From Myxococcales bacterium (GTDB taxonomy: Bacteria > Myxococcota_A > Polyangia > Polyangiales > Houyiibacteriaceae): DNA of 9,548 bases. The notes beneath the pieces were generated by a model, which was given only the letters and a program-made list of their open reading frames with translations, did not search any database and was not told the DNA's origin. This document shows, in pieces, positions 1 to 6,852 of the stretch. Each line of letters opens with the position of its first letter. The stretch's first letter is position 1. The stretch lies in assembly GCA_030622585.1 (NCBI GenBank), contig JAUXFZ010000056.1, positions 1 to 9,548 of the forward strand, given 5' to 3'. Position numbers and translations under genes: made by a program.

Positions 1-1
1 G

Positions 2-631
2 AACTGCAAGGCTGGCAAGTGCGGCTCGTGCAGCATGGAGCTCAACGGGCGACCGGCCCTGGCGTGCATGACCCGGATGAACACGTTCGCGCCGGACGAG
101 GTCATCACGGTACAGCCCCTGAAGGCGTTTCCCATCATCAAGGATCTCACCTGCGACGTCTCCTGGAACTACGAGCAAAACAAGCGCATCGCGCCATTCA
201 AGCCCAAGCCCCGCGGCCGGGATGGCGAACACCGGATGTACCAGCAGGACGCGGACCGGGTGCAGGAGTTCCGCAAGTGCATCGAATGCTTCCTCTGCCA
301 AGACGTTTGCCACGTGGTGCGCGACCGCGACCGCAAGGACGCCTTCGTGGGACCACGCTTCATGATTCGCCTCGCCAGCCTGGAGATGCACCCACTCGAC
401 GACGACGACCGCATTCCCGAAATCAAGAAGGACTACGGCTCGGGGATGTGCAACATCACGCGGTGCTGCACCGATATCTGCCCGGAGCACATCACGATTA
501 CCGACAACGGGATCATTCCTCTCAAGGAGCGAGTCGTCGATCGCTACTACGATCCGCTTGCACGCTTGGCTCGGCTCTTCGCAGGGCGTAAGGTGCGAAC
601 GAAGACCCACACGGAGGAGCAGTCGGGATGA
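2..631 (+). CDS. sdhB: Succinate dehydrogenase/fumarate reductase iron-sulfur subunit (5' partial)
   Basis: This is the electron-transfer subunit of membrane complex II, passing electrons between the FAD subunit and quinone through three Fe-S clusters. The gene enters from the left edge, so 209 residues are visible and roughly the first 50-60 are missing. All cluster ligands after that point are present. The plant-type [2Fe-2S] site is C-x4-C-G-S-C with a fourth Cys (visible residues 2, 7, 10, 22). A ferredoxin-like CIECFLCQDVC follows (93-103), then CNITRCCTDIC (150-160), which together supply the [4Fe-4S] and [3Fe-4S] ligands in the E. coli spacing. Segments such as CIECFLCQDVCHVVRD and CCTDICPEHITITDN resemble the non-classical SdhB of actinobacteria (Mycobacterium Sdh1 type) more than the E. 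coli enzyme. The catalytic subunit and membrane anchor genes are presumably just outside the window, upstream. The stop codon overlaps the ATG of the next gene. Confidence 0.93.
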   Translation, partial: NCKAGKCGSCSMELNGRPALACMTRMNTFAPDEVITVQPLKAFPIIKDLTCDVSWNYEQNKRIAPFKPKPRGRDGEHRMYQQDADRVQEFRKCIECFLCQDVCHVVRDRDRKDAFVGPRFMIRLASLEMHPLDDDDRIPEIKKDYGSGMCNITRCCTDICPEHITITDNGIIPLKERVVDRYYDPLARLARLFAGRKVRTKTHTEEQSG

Positions 632-1131
632 CAGAACGCTTCGTACTGAAACGCATTTCTACCGATGCGATCGAGCATTCTGTCGAGAGGGCCGAGCACT
701 ACCGCCTGCTCAACGATCCCGACCAAGCCGAGAGCATCTGTCTCGACATCCTTGCAGTGGACCCTGGCCACGGGCAGGCGCGAATCACACTGATCCTCTC
801 ACTCACCGATCAGTTCCAGCAAGGCGGGGGCTCCCACGGAGCTCGTCGCGCCAACGAGCACGTCGCAAAGCTTCCTGGGGCGTACGAGCGCGCGTACTAC
901 GCCGGGCTCGTGGCGGAGCGCCAAGGCCGCGCTCATTTGCTGCACGGCGGGATGGAGCGCGCGTTTGCGTATGAAGGTCTTCACGAGGCCATGCAGCATT
1001 ACGAACGAGCGGAGGCGCTCAAACCCGCTGGGGTCGACGACGCGATCTTGAGATGGAACGCATGTGTGCGGACCATTGAGCGAGAGAGCCTGCGGCCGCG
1101 CCGTGACGAACCAGAGCTTCCGCTCGAATAG
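628..1131 (+). CDS. Small TPR-like protein translationally coupled to sdhB
   Basis: A 167-residue soluble protein without signal peptide or membrane segment. Helix-pair patterns typical of tetratricopeptide repeats are visible near residues 15-48 (alternating small and aromatic positions, ending in a D-P-G-H turn) and near 95-140 (HYERAEALKP). The Gly-rich stretch QQGGGSHGARRA around residues 64-75 separates them. The start is well supported: the ATG overlaps the sdhB stop as ATGA, and a strong GGAGGAG Shine-Dalgarno sequence at 613-619 lies 8 nt upstream. This tight coupling suggests a role linked to complex II, perhaps assembly or stability through protein contacts, but the sequence gives no direct proof. 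TPR proteins are scaffolds, so no enzyme activity is assigned. The C-terminus is charged (RPRRDEPELPLE). Confidence 0.8.
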   Translation: MTERFVLKRISTDAIEHSVERAEHYRLLNDPDQAESICLDILAVDPGHGQARITLILSLTDQFQQGGGSHGARRANEHVAKLPGAYERAYYAGLVAERQGRAHLLHGGMERAFAYEGLHEAMQHYERAEALKPAGVDDAILRWNACVRTIERESLRPRRDEPELPLE

Positions 1132-1149
1132 CGAATAACGAACACCGCC

Positions 1150-1154
1150 GGGAG
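1150..1154 (+). promoter_or_regulatory. Shine-Dalgarno site deciding the MAPEG start
   Basis: GGGAG lies 4 nt before the ATG at 1159 and 7 nt before the immediately following in-frame ATG at 1162. The second distance is the usual one, so 1162 is the more likely initiator. The difference is a single methionine. Confidence 0.5.
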
Positions 1155-1161
1155 AATCATG

Positions 1162-1584
1162 ATGTCGCCATCCGCTCTTGCACTGCTCGCTTACGCCGCG
1201 TGGGTGTTGTTGTTGGCAATCACGATTGTCAGCCTCCGGACCGGGTACGTGCTCACGAAGAAGCGCGCCGCGAACTCGTTCGAGCCGTTCGGCTCCGACG
1301 TTTCCGCGTTCTCGGGGAGGCTCTGCCGTGCGCACGCAAACTGCTACGAGAACCTACCCATTTTTGCCGCGATCATTCTCGTCGCCCTCGTGACCGACAA
1401 TGCCGGGATTACCGATTCGCTGGCGCGATGGGTGGTGCTCGCCCGTGTGGCGCAATCTACGGTCCACTTGATTTCGAGCAGCCCAATGGCGGTGACCCTC
1501 CGGGCCACGATCTTCTCCGTGCAGCTTGGTATCGAGGCGTACTGGGTGGTTCAGCTCGGGCTCTTGGGGTGTAGCTGCAACTGA
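1162..1584 (+). CDS. MAPEG-family membrane protein
   Basis: A 140-residue integral membrane protein (141 if the ATG at 1159 is used) with the four-helix layout of the MAPEG superfamily (membrane-associated proteins in eicosanoid and glutathione metabolism). Hydrophobic segments lie near residues 5-25, 67-82, 92-108 and 117-135. The family signature is visible after helix 1 as RAHANCYENLPIFAA (residues about 55-69), the usual R-A-x-x-N-x-x-E-N motif that contributes to glutathione binding. The basic loop TKKRAANSFEPFG precedes it. Eukaryotic members conjugate glutathione or isomerise eicosanoids; bacterial members are mostly uncharacterised, so no substrate is assigned. It follows the TPR gene by 30 nt on the same strand and may be the last gene of the sdh transcript. 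It ends in GCSCN; the two cysteines close to the C-terminus are unusual but of unknown meaning. Its stop lies 9 bp from the convergent dnaE2 stop. Confidence 0.87.
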   Translation: MSPSALALLAYAAWVLLLAITIVSLRTGYVLTKKRAANSFEPFGSDVSAFSGRLCRAHANCYENLPIFAAIILVALVTDNAGITDSLARWVVLARVAQSTVHLISSSPMAVTLRATIFSVQLGIEAYWVVQLGLLGCSCN

Positions 1585-1593
1585 CGAGCGTCT

Positions 1594-4500
1594 TTAGCGA
1601 AAGTCGCGAGAGCGGTGAGTTTGGGCGGCGAGGGCGACGTCCGTCACGTCTGGCGCCCAGAGCGACTTGGCCATCAGGTGGATGACGCCGTCTGCTTTTT
1701 GAACCTTACCCGTCACACCGAGTAAGGCGGCGGTCTTGGCGAGGGCGGCATATCGGTCGAACACTTGCTTCCACACGACGACGTTGACGAAGCCCGTTTC
1801 ATCTTCGAGCGTGAAGAAGGTGACGCCCGATGCCGTGCCAGGGCGCTGACGGCAGATCACCAAGCCGACGTAGTCGACCTCGTCACCATGCGTGGAGTCT
1901 CGGATACGCGTCGCTTCGTGGATGCCTCGTGCACGCAATGAATGACGAAGCCCTCGCATGGGATGGCCACGCGTGCTGTGATGACTCGCGCGGTAGTCCC
2001 AGAGCACTTGATCGTCACTTGCCAACGATGCGAATGAGATTTGGCTTGATGCGGGTTCGAGCGGCAACGAGTCTCGTGCGAATCGCGACAGACTCCGCAC
2101 CTGCCAGATCGCATCACGCCGGTTGAGACCGAAGCATTCCAACGCGCCGGCCTCGGCGAGTGCATGAAGGCCCTTTTTCTGGAGTCGGGTTTGGCGAACG
2201 AAAGTCGCGAGGTTCGGGTATGGTGGGTCGCCCGACTCGACACGCTCCCGTTCCACCACGCCGAGCCCCTTCACATACCGAAGCCCCATCCGCACTCCGG
2301 TAACAGTGTCAGTGCCAGTGATGACTTCTAGGGTGCAGTCCCAACGGCTTTTGTTGATGTCGATGGGGAGGACTTTGACTCCGTGGCGCTTCGCGTCTTC
2401 GACCAGTGTTGCCGGGGTGTAAAACCCCATGGGTTGGGAATTGAGGATCGCGCAGGTGAACGCGTCGTGGTGGTGACAACGGAGCCATGCGGTGACGTAG
2501 GCCAGCAATGCAAAGGATGCCGCATGGCTCTCTGGGAAACCATACTCACCAAAGCCTCTGATTTGAGAGAACACGCGCTCGGCAAACTCCTCGGGAATGC
2601 CCTCGGCAAGCATGCGCGGGATCATGCGCGTTCTATGCTTTTCAATTCGCCCTGACTTACGCCACGCCCCCATGTCGCGTCGAAGCTGATCCGCTTCGCC
2701 CGGCGTGTACCCAGCCGCCTCGACCGCAAGCTTCATGACCTGCTCCTGAAAGATCGGAACACCAAGCGTCTTGCTCAAGATTCGTTCGAGTTTTGGATGT
2801 GGATAGTCCACATCCTCCTCGCCCTTCCGTCGTCGCAAATACGGGTGCACCATGTCGCCTTGAATGGGACCCGGGCGCACGATCGCGACTTCGATCACCA
2901 AGTCGTAGAACGTGCGCGGGCGAAGCCGTGGCAGCATGGCCATTTGTGCCCGGCTCTCGATTTGAAATACGCCGACCGTGTCGCCTCGTGACACCATGTC
3001 GTACGTAGCTTTGTCTTCTGCGGGAACGGTTGCAATTTCGAGAGACTGCCCCTTGTGTTCACGCAACAGATCAAACGCGTGGTGAATGCAGGTGAGCGCC
3101 CCGAGCCCCAAGAGGTCGACCTTGAACAACGCGAGGTTGTCGACGTCGTACTTGTCCCACTGGATGACGGTGCGTGCTTCCATGGTGGCTGGCTCGATGG
3201 GAACGATCTCGTCTACGGGGCGATGGCCGAGCAAGAACCCCCCCGGGTGAACCGACAAATGTCGAGGAAAATCGAGTATTTGAGAGGCTAACGAGGCGAG
3301 GTGATGGGCCGCCGGCGCGTCCTTATCGAGCCCTGCTTCTTCGAGGAGCTCGGGGTTGAGGATGTCGTCCCGATGCCTGAGCAGCCGCGTGGCAGTCTCG
3401 AGATCTGTTCGAGAGAGGCCGAGCACTTTACCTACGTCACGCACCGCAGAGCGGATGCGATACCGAATGATGTTTGCGACCATTGCGGCATGCCGGCGAC
3501 CATACTTTTCGTACACGTGCTGAATGACTTCTTCGCGACGCTCGTGCTCGATGTCGAGATCGATGTCAGGCGGTTCGGCGCGCTCGACGCTCAAGAAGCG
3601 CTCGAATAGCAGATCCATGCGCACGGGATCGATGGCCGTGATACCCAAACAGAAACACACTGCGCTGTTTGCGGCGCTGCCACGGCCTTGGCACAAGATG
3701 TTTTGTTCTCTGCAGTACTGAACGATCTCGTGCATCGTTAGGAAGTAGCCCCCGTAATCGAGGCTACGAATGATCTTAAGCTCGCGTTCGAGTTGTGTAC
3801 GAACGTCGGCGGGCACCTTCCCTCGGTAACGTGAGCGCGCGCCTCTAAACGCGAGCTCACGCAACCACCCCTGTTCGCTTCGGCCGGAAGGAAGGTGCTC
3901 CTCCGGATATCGATAACGAAGATCATCGAGGCTAAACGCACACTGCTCCGCGATGTCGAGTGTCCGACGCAGACAAGCAGGGTCGTCTGCAAAGAGGCGA
4001 CCGAGCTCATCGGCGGGTTTGAGGTCGTGTTCTGCGTTTTCGCAGATGGCATGGCCTGCCTCCGAAAGCACCTTTCCAGCGCGAATACAGGCTAAAATGT
4101 CTTGGAGCGGGCGCCGGAGCTTGTCGTGATAGAGGACTTCGTTGGCCCCTACCGTCTGCACACCGAGCTCTTTCGCCACAGAGCGCAAGCGCTTCTCTCG
4201 TGGCCGTTCGCGGTCGGTGAGATGACGCGCGCAAAGGGCAAACAGGGATGAAGGGCCATGGCTCGCATGCAACACGCGCAATGTTGCGGGTGTCGTACAG
4301 AGAAAGAACACCTCCCGGGCCTGTTCTAGATCTGCAGCAGTGATGATGGAAACGCCTTTCTCGCATCGAGCATGCCCGAGTGAAAGTGCTCTGCACAAAT
4401 CAGCATAACCTCGTCGAGTCTTGGCGAGCGCTACCACCTGGTGTGTATTCCCTTCAACATCGACCGTGAGTTGTGCCCCGGTCACGACGCGGATTCCGAG

Positions 4501-4671
4501 CTCCTTGGCTCGCATATGCGCTCGCACCAAACCGTAGACTCCATCGCGTTCTGTAATGGCAACGGCCGGAAGGCCGAGCGCGTGTGCGCGCTCGACCAGC
4601 TCTTCAGGAAAGGAGGCACCCTCCAAAAAGCTGTGATTACTTTTGACCCACAACGGAACGTAAGCGCTCAT
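1594..4671 (-). CDS. dnaE2: Error-prone DNA polymerase III alpha subunit DnaE2 (ImuC)
   Basis: A complete 1025-residue C-family polymerase of the DnaE2/ImuC type, which performs translesion synthesis in SOS mutagenesis with ImuA and ImuB. The PHP-like domain covers about residues 1-220 (VKSNHSFLEGAS at 9-20). The palm carries GRGSAANSAV at 329-338 and PDIDLDIEHERREEVIQHV at 368-386, giving catalytic D371 and D373, with the third aspartate D519 in FKVDLLGLGALT. Further family landmarks are HLSVHPGGFLLG (471-482), IFQEQVM (640-646) and GFGEYGFPESHAASFALLAY (706-725). A C-terminal OB fold spans about 930-1005, and the protein ends in SRDFR, a typical DnaE2 tail. The ATG directly follows the imuB TGA with no gap, so translation is probably coupled. 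Usual PHP metal ligands are largely replaced (W8 in place of the first His, ITER in place of ITD, GAQL in place of GSEF), so this domain is probably not a metal-dependent exonuclease. Expression should follow the LexA-controlled promoter before imuA. Confidence 0.96.
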   Translation of the reverse strand: MSAYVPLWVKSNHSFLEGASFPEELVERAHALGLPAVAITERDGVYGLVRAHMRAKELGIRVVTGAQLTVDVEGNTHQVVALAKTRRGYADLCRALSLGHARCEKGVSIITAADLEQAREVFFLCTTPATLRVLHASHGPSSLFALCARHLTDRERPREKRLRSVAKELGVQTVGANEVLYHDKLRRPLQDILACIRAGKVLSEAGHAICENAEHDLKPADELGRLFADDPACLRRTLDIAEQCAFSLDDLRYRYPEEHLPSGRSEQGWLRELAFRGARSRYRGKVPADVRTQLERELKIIRSLDYGGYFLTMHEIVQYCREQNILCQGRGSAANSAVCFCLGITAIDPVRMDLLFERFLSVERAEPPDIDLDIEHERREEVIQHVYEKYGRRHAAMVANIIRYRIRSAVRDVGKVLGLSRTDLETATRLLRHRDDILNPELLEEAGLDKDAPAAHHLASLASQILDFPRHLSVHPGGFLLGHRPVDEIVPIEPATMEARTVIQWDKYDVDNLALFKVDLLGLGALTCIHHAFDLLREHKGQSLEIATVPAEDKATYDMVSRGDTVGVFQIESRAQMAMLPRLRPRTFYDLVIEVAIVRPGPIQGDMVHPYLRRRKGEEDVDYPHPKLERILSKTLGVPIFQEQVMKLAVEAAGYTPGEADQLRRDMGAWRKSGRIEKHRTRMIPRMLAEGIPEEFAERVFSQIRGFGEYGFPESHAASFALLAYVTAWLRCHHHDAFTCAILNSQPMGFYTPATLVEDAKRHGVKVLPIDINKSRWDCTLEVITGTDTVTGVRMGLRYVKGLGVVERERVESGDPPYPNLATFVRQTRLQKKGLHALAEAGALECFGLNRRDAIWQVRSLSRFARDSLPLEPASSQISFASLASDDQVLWDYRASHHSTRGHPMRGLRHSLRARGIHEATRIRDSTHGDEVDYVGLVICRQRPGTASGVTFFTLEDETGFVNVVVWKQVFDRYAALAKTAALLGVTGKVQKADGVIHLMAKSLWAPDVTDVALAAQTHRSRDFR

Positions 4672-6153
4672 TCAATCGAGCACCCCGTGCAAGAACCATC
4701 GCTTCCGGGGGCGATCGTAGAAGAGCCAGAGCAGGTCTCCGTGATCTGTCTCGGCGTAGTAATAGTCGCGTTCGACGAGCCGTTTCCACCAGCCACCACT
4801 CACTCGATACGGCCCGTACAGGTGCTCGATCGCATGGTCTTTCGCGAGCGAGGGTCCCGCCTCGGGCTCTGTTGGTTTGCGAGGAGGAAGAGGTTTTGGG
4901 CGGCTGTAAACACGCCTAACCATTGAAGAAATAGGAGTGGAGGCAGCTTGCTCACCAAGCCGCGCATGTTGGATGGGCTCAAAGCGGAAGGAGGCTTCGG
5001 GCAGATGGGCCTCGAGCACGCGTGCCTTCGTCACCGAGTGCTCGCCATATGCTGCGCGGATTCGGTCGAGCGCGCGATGGGCAGCGCTCATGTCACGACG
5101 CGGTTGGTGGCCAGGGAGCGCAACTTGTTCTGCATGCGCGCGCACCGTGTTGGCAAGAAGCTCCACTTCCTCGACCGCGCCTTGCAAGCTCACCTCATTG
5201 AGACGAAGACGGATGAGCTCGAGCAGCAACATCAAATCCAAGGTCGGTGAAGCGGGCTCGATCTGTTCTTGATGAAGAGGCGCACGCTCCAGATGAAGGG
5301 AGAGCTGCAGAGACTGAACTGCCTCGCCGCGAGCCCGCACCTGATGCACCAATGAATGCAGAGCGCCTTTGACTGCGAAGAGCAGGCGATTCTGATCTTC
5401 ATCAGGCGGGTCGACTTGGAAAGAGATGCGGGATGGTTCGTCGAATGCATGCGGCTGAATGGGTAGTTGCATGTCTTCGGCAAACGAATCGTGGAGCGCA
5501 CTTGCCTTGGCGCCAAAACGGCTGTGAAGCTCGCCTCGAGGTAAACTGAGAAAGTCGCCCAATGTTTCGATACCCAAGGCCCCTAAATTTTCGAAAATCT
5601 CACCGGGCAAATCGAACTCATGAAGTGGTGTCTTGCAAGACTGCTCACGCTCTTCGCTGGGGTTCTGCAAGATGGTGACCCCGCCGTGGGTCATCGCGAC
5701 CGCGAGCGTTCGATGGCGATGAAAGCCCACTGTCACCGAATTTCGCCAATGTCGGGCTCGCAAATACCGATGAATAGACGTCGCCCAGTTGCGATAACCG
5801 CCATAGAGGCCTCGGAGGCCTTCGGGGTCGATGTGGAACGCACCGGCATGCTCGATCGCTTCGACCCGAGGTGAGAAAGTTTGAAGTGAGCTGATCAGCT
5901 CGCGGCTGATGTCCAAGGCTTTTTCGGGCGACACGACAGCAGTGTGTAGGTGCGGGAGGAGATCACGCGCGGTGGTTTGACGCATACCGACACGGAGGCG
6001 GCTCTTTTCGGCGATCGCATTGAGATGTGTGATGCGGCCATTGGGGCCTTCATCGTCAACGACGGCGATTGGTGCGTCAGCCCAGTGCGGCTTTTCGCGC
6101 AACAGAATTTGCAGTGGGAGCATTGGTAACAGAACGCAGCTCACCCGTTTCAT
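4672..6153 (-). CDS. imuB: ImuB, inactive Y-family polymerase homologue (mutasome hub)
   Basis: A 493-residue ImuB. It links DnaE2 and ImuA to the beta sliding clamp during translesion synthesis and is itself not a polymerase. The N-terminal Y-family-like region (about 1-240) lacks the catalytic acids: the first motif reads VSCVLLPMLPLQ and the second AIEHAGAFHIDPEGLRGLYGG instead of the usual D and D-E pairs. A helix-hairpin-helix-like stretch, FENLGALGIETLGDFLSLP, lies at 187-205. A little-finger-like region follows. The C-terminal ImuB signature is strong: LPEASFRFEP near 384-393, and GPYRVSGGWW, ERDYYYAE and KRWFLHGVLD between 447 and 493. The probable clamp-binding motif is QVALPG at 343-348, a divergent form of the QLxLFG or QLPLWG motif. 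The start is supported by the ATGA overlap with imuA (6150-6153) and a GAGG site at 6160-6163, 6 nt upstream. The stop abuts the dnaE2 start. Confidence 0.94.
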   Translation of the reverse strand: MKRVSCVLLPMLPLQILLREKPHWADAPIAVVDDEGPNGRITHLNAIAEKSRLRVGMRQTTARDLLPHLHTAVVSPEKALDISRELISSLQTFSPRVEAIEHAGAFHIDPEGLRGLYGGYRNWATSIHRYLRARHWRNSVTVGFHRHRTLAVAMTHGGVTILQNPSEEREQSCKTPLHEFDLPGEIFENLGALGIETLGDFLSLPRGELHSRFGAKASALHDSFAEDMQLPIQPHAFDEPSRISFQVDPPDEDQNRLLFAVKGALHSLVHQVRARGEAVQSLQLSLHLERAPLHQEQIEPASPTLDLMLLLELIRLRLNEVSLQGAVEEVELLANTVRAHAEQVALPGHQPRRDMSAAHRALDRIRAAYGEHSVTKARVLEAHLPEASFRFEPIQHARLGEQAASTPISSMVRRVYSRPKPLPPRKPTEPEAGPSLAKDHAIEHLYGPYRVSGGWWKRLVERDYYYAETDHGDLLWLFYDRPRKRWFLHGVLD

Positions 6154-6782
6154 GACGCGCCTCGCAAACCCGCCGGAGCGGTGAGCTTCATCGATGAAAG
6201 CTCGGCCGCGAAGCCGACTTTATCTTTGAGAACATGGGCGCGGACTTCGAAGCGATCAGCATGAAGAGGGCCGCGCCGAGGTTCGATACGCAAGCCTACC
6301 AATGGGCCGGAAGAAGGCTCTTCGTACGCGGTCGAGGTGAGCAAGAGAATGCGTCCGTCATACTGACGCAACAGACCTTGAAGACGGCCTTGCCAGTTCA
6401 CCGATGAACCAGGCGGCAGCGCGTCGGTGAGATCAATGACCGTCAACCCGAACGCACCAGATCGAGCAAGCCATTCAGTCGCGCGAACCAAGGCGAACGG
6501 ACCTGCGTGATGCGGCACGTGAATGGTGATGAACGAATCGAGATCAACTCCCGCCGCCTCGAGGTCGGGAGGAAACAGCGCGCCGTCCTTGAGCTGCACC
6601 CAGGCGACGAGCTCACCACAGGCCTGCGCACGGATCACACACGACACCGCCACCGTCGTCCGCGCACAAGCGTGCTTCCCAGAAACCTCGACCAAGCGCC
6701 CCGGAGGCAACAGTTCCGACAACGGCAAAGCCTTCGCATCAACTCGCCGCGCTTCGATCTCAACAACAGTCCCGGCTGACAT
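6150..6782 (-). CDS. imuA: ImuA, RecA-like SOS mutagenesis accessory protein
   Basis: A 210-residue RecA-fold protein at the head of the mutasome operon. Similarity to the RecA core is visible: LPPGRLVEVSG (25-35) matches the approach to the RecA P-loop, AAGVDLDSF (76-84) matches KLGVDIDNL, and LARSGAFGLTVIDL (105-118) matches the Walker B strand. The nucleotide site is damaged: G35-KHACA-R41-T42 has Ala and Arg where Walker A needs Gly-Lys, and Lys65 stands near the position of the catalytic Glu. ATPase activity is therefore unlikely. In Myxococcus xanthus, ImuA is reported to bind RecA1 and ImuB and to inhibit RecA1; a similar role is inferred here. The frame is open upstream to a GTG at 6806, but that codon lies inside the putative LexA operator and upstream of the -10 box, so the ATG at 6782 is preferred. 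The gene overlaps imuB by 4 bp. Confidence 0.87.
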   Translation of the reverse strand: MSAGTVVEIEARRVDAKALPLSELLPPGRLVEVSGKHACARTTVAVSCVIRAQACGELVAWVQLKDGALFPPDLEAAGVDLDSFITIHVPHHAGPFALVRATEWLARSGAFGLTVIDLTDALPPGSSVNWQGRLQGLLRQYDGRILLLTSTAYEEPSSGPLVGLRIEPRRGPLHADRFEVRAHVLKDKVGFAAELSSMKLTAPAGLRGAS

Positions 6783-6792
6783 GGGACCATCC

Positions 6793-6820
6793 AATATACT
6801 GAACACGTGAGCAGTTACAA
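6793..6820 (-). promoter_or_regulatory. Sigma70-like promoter of the imuA-imuB-dnaE2 operon
   Basis: On the minus strand, TTGTAA (6820-6815) matches 4 of 6 bases of the -35 consensus and TATATT (6798-6793) matches 5 of 6 of the -10 consensus, with a 16-bp spacer. Transcription should start near 6785-6787, only about 3-5 nt before the imuA ATG at 6782. No Shine-Dalgarno sequence would fit in such a leader; the GGATGG that precedes the ATG would lie at or upstream of the start point. The promoter sits in the 70 bp between the CNB-domain gene stop and imuA. Confidence 0.62.
6799..6814 (-). promoter_or_regulatory. Candidate LexA operator (SOS box)
   Basis: The site is an imperfect palindrome, read on the minus strand as CTGCTCACGTGTTCAG, with the CTG-N10-CAG frame shared by the E. 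coli SOS box (CTGTN8ACAG). Flanking bases extend the symmetry to 18 bp (ACTG-NN-CACGTG-NN-CAGT, 6798-6815). Against the Myxococcus xanthus LexA consensus as I recall it, CTRHAMRYBYGTTCAGS, 15 of 17 positions agree when base 6798 is included. The 16 bp exactly fill the gap between the -35 and -10 boxes, so a bound repressor would block RNA polymerase. The genes downstream are classic SOS targets, which supports the call. The lexA gene itself is not in the window. Confidence 0.78.
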
Positions 6821-6848
6821 GCCCCGTGATCTTTGATTAAAAACTGCT
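6810..6848. repeat. Short inverted repeat AGCAGTT...AACTGCT
   Basis: Seven-base arms at 6810-6816 and 6842-6848 are separated by 25 nt. The inner arm overlaps half of the candidate LexA box, and the outer arm is a copy of that half-site. It could be a spare repressor half-site or a chance match. It does not look like a rho-independent terminator because no T run follows the second arm in the minus-strand direction. Confidence 0.3.
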
Positions 6849-6852
6849 GGAA

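Noticed and set aside
1588..1607. Hairpin GCG-T-CTTT-agcg-AAAG-T-CGC at the MAPEG/dnaE2 junction as a terminator
   Set aside because: The stem is short with an internal T/T mismatch and no T run follows on either strand.
6783..6806. N-terminal extension of imuA from the GTG at 6806
   Set aside because: The GTG lies within the palindromic operator and upstream of the -10 box, and the 8 extra residues show no RecA-like similarity.
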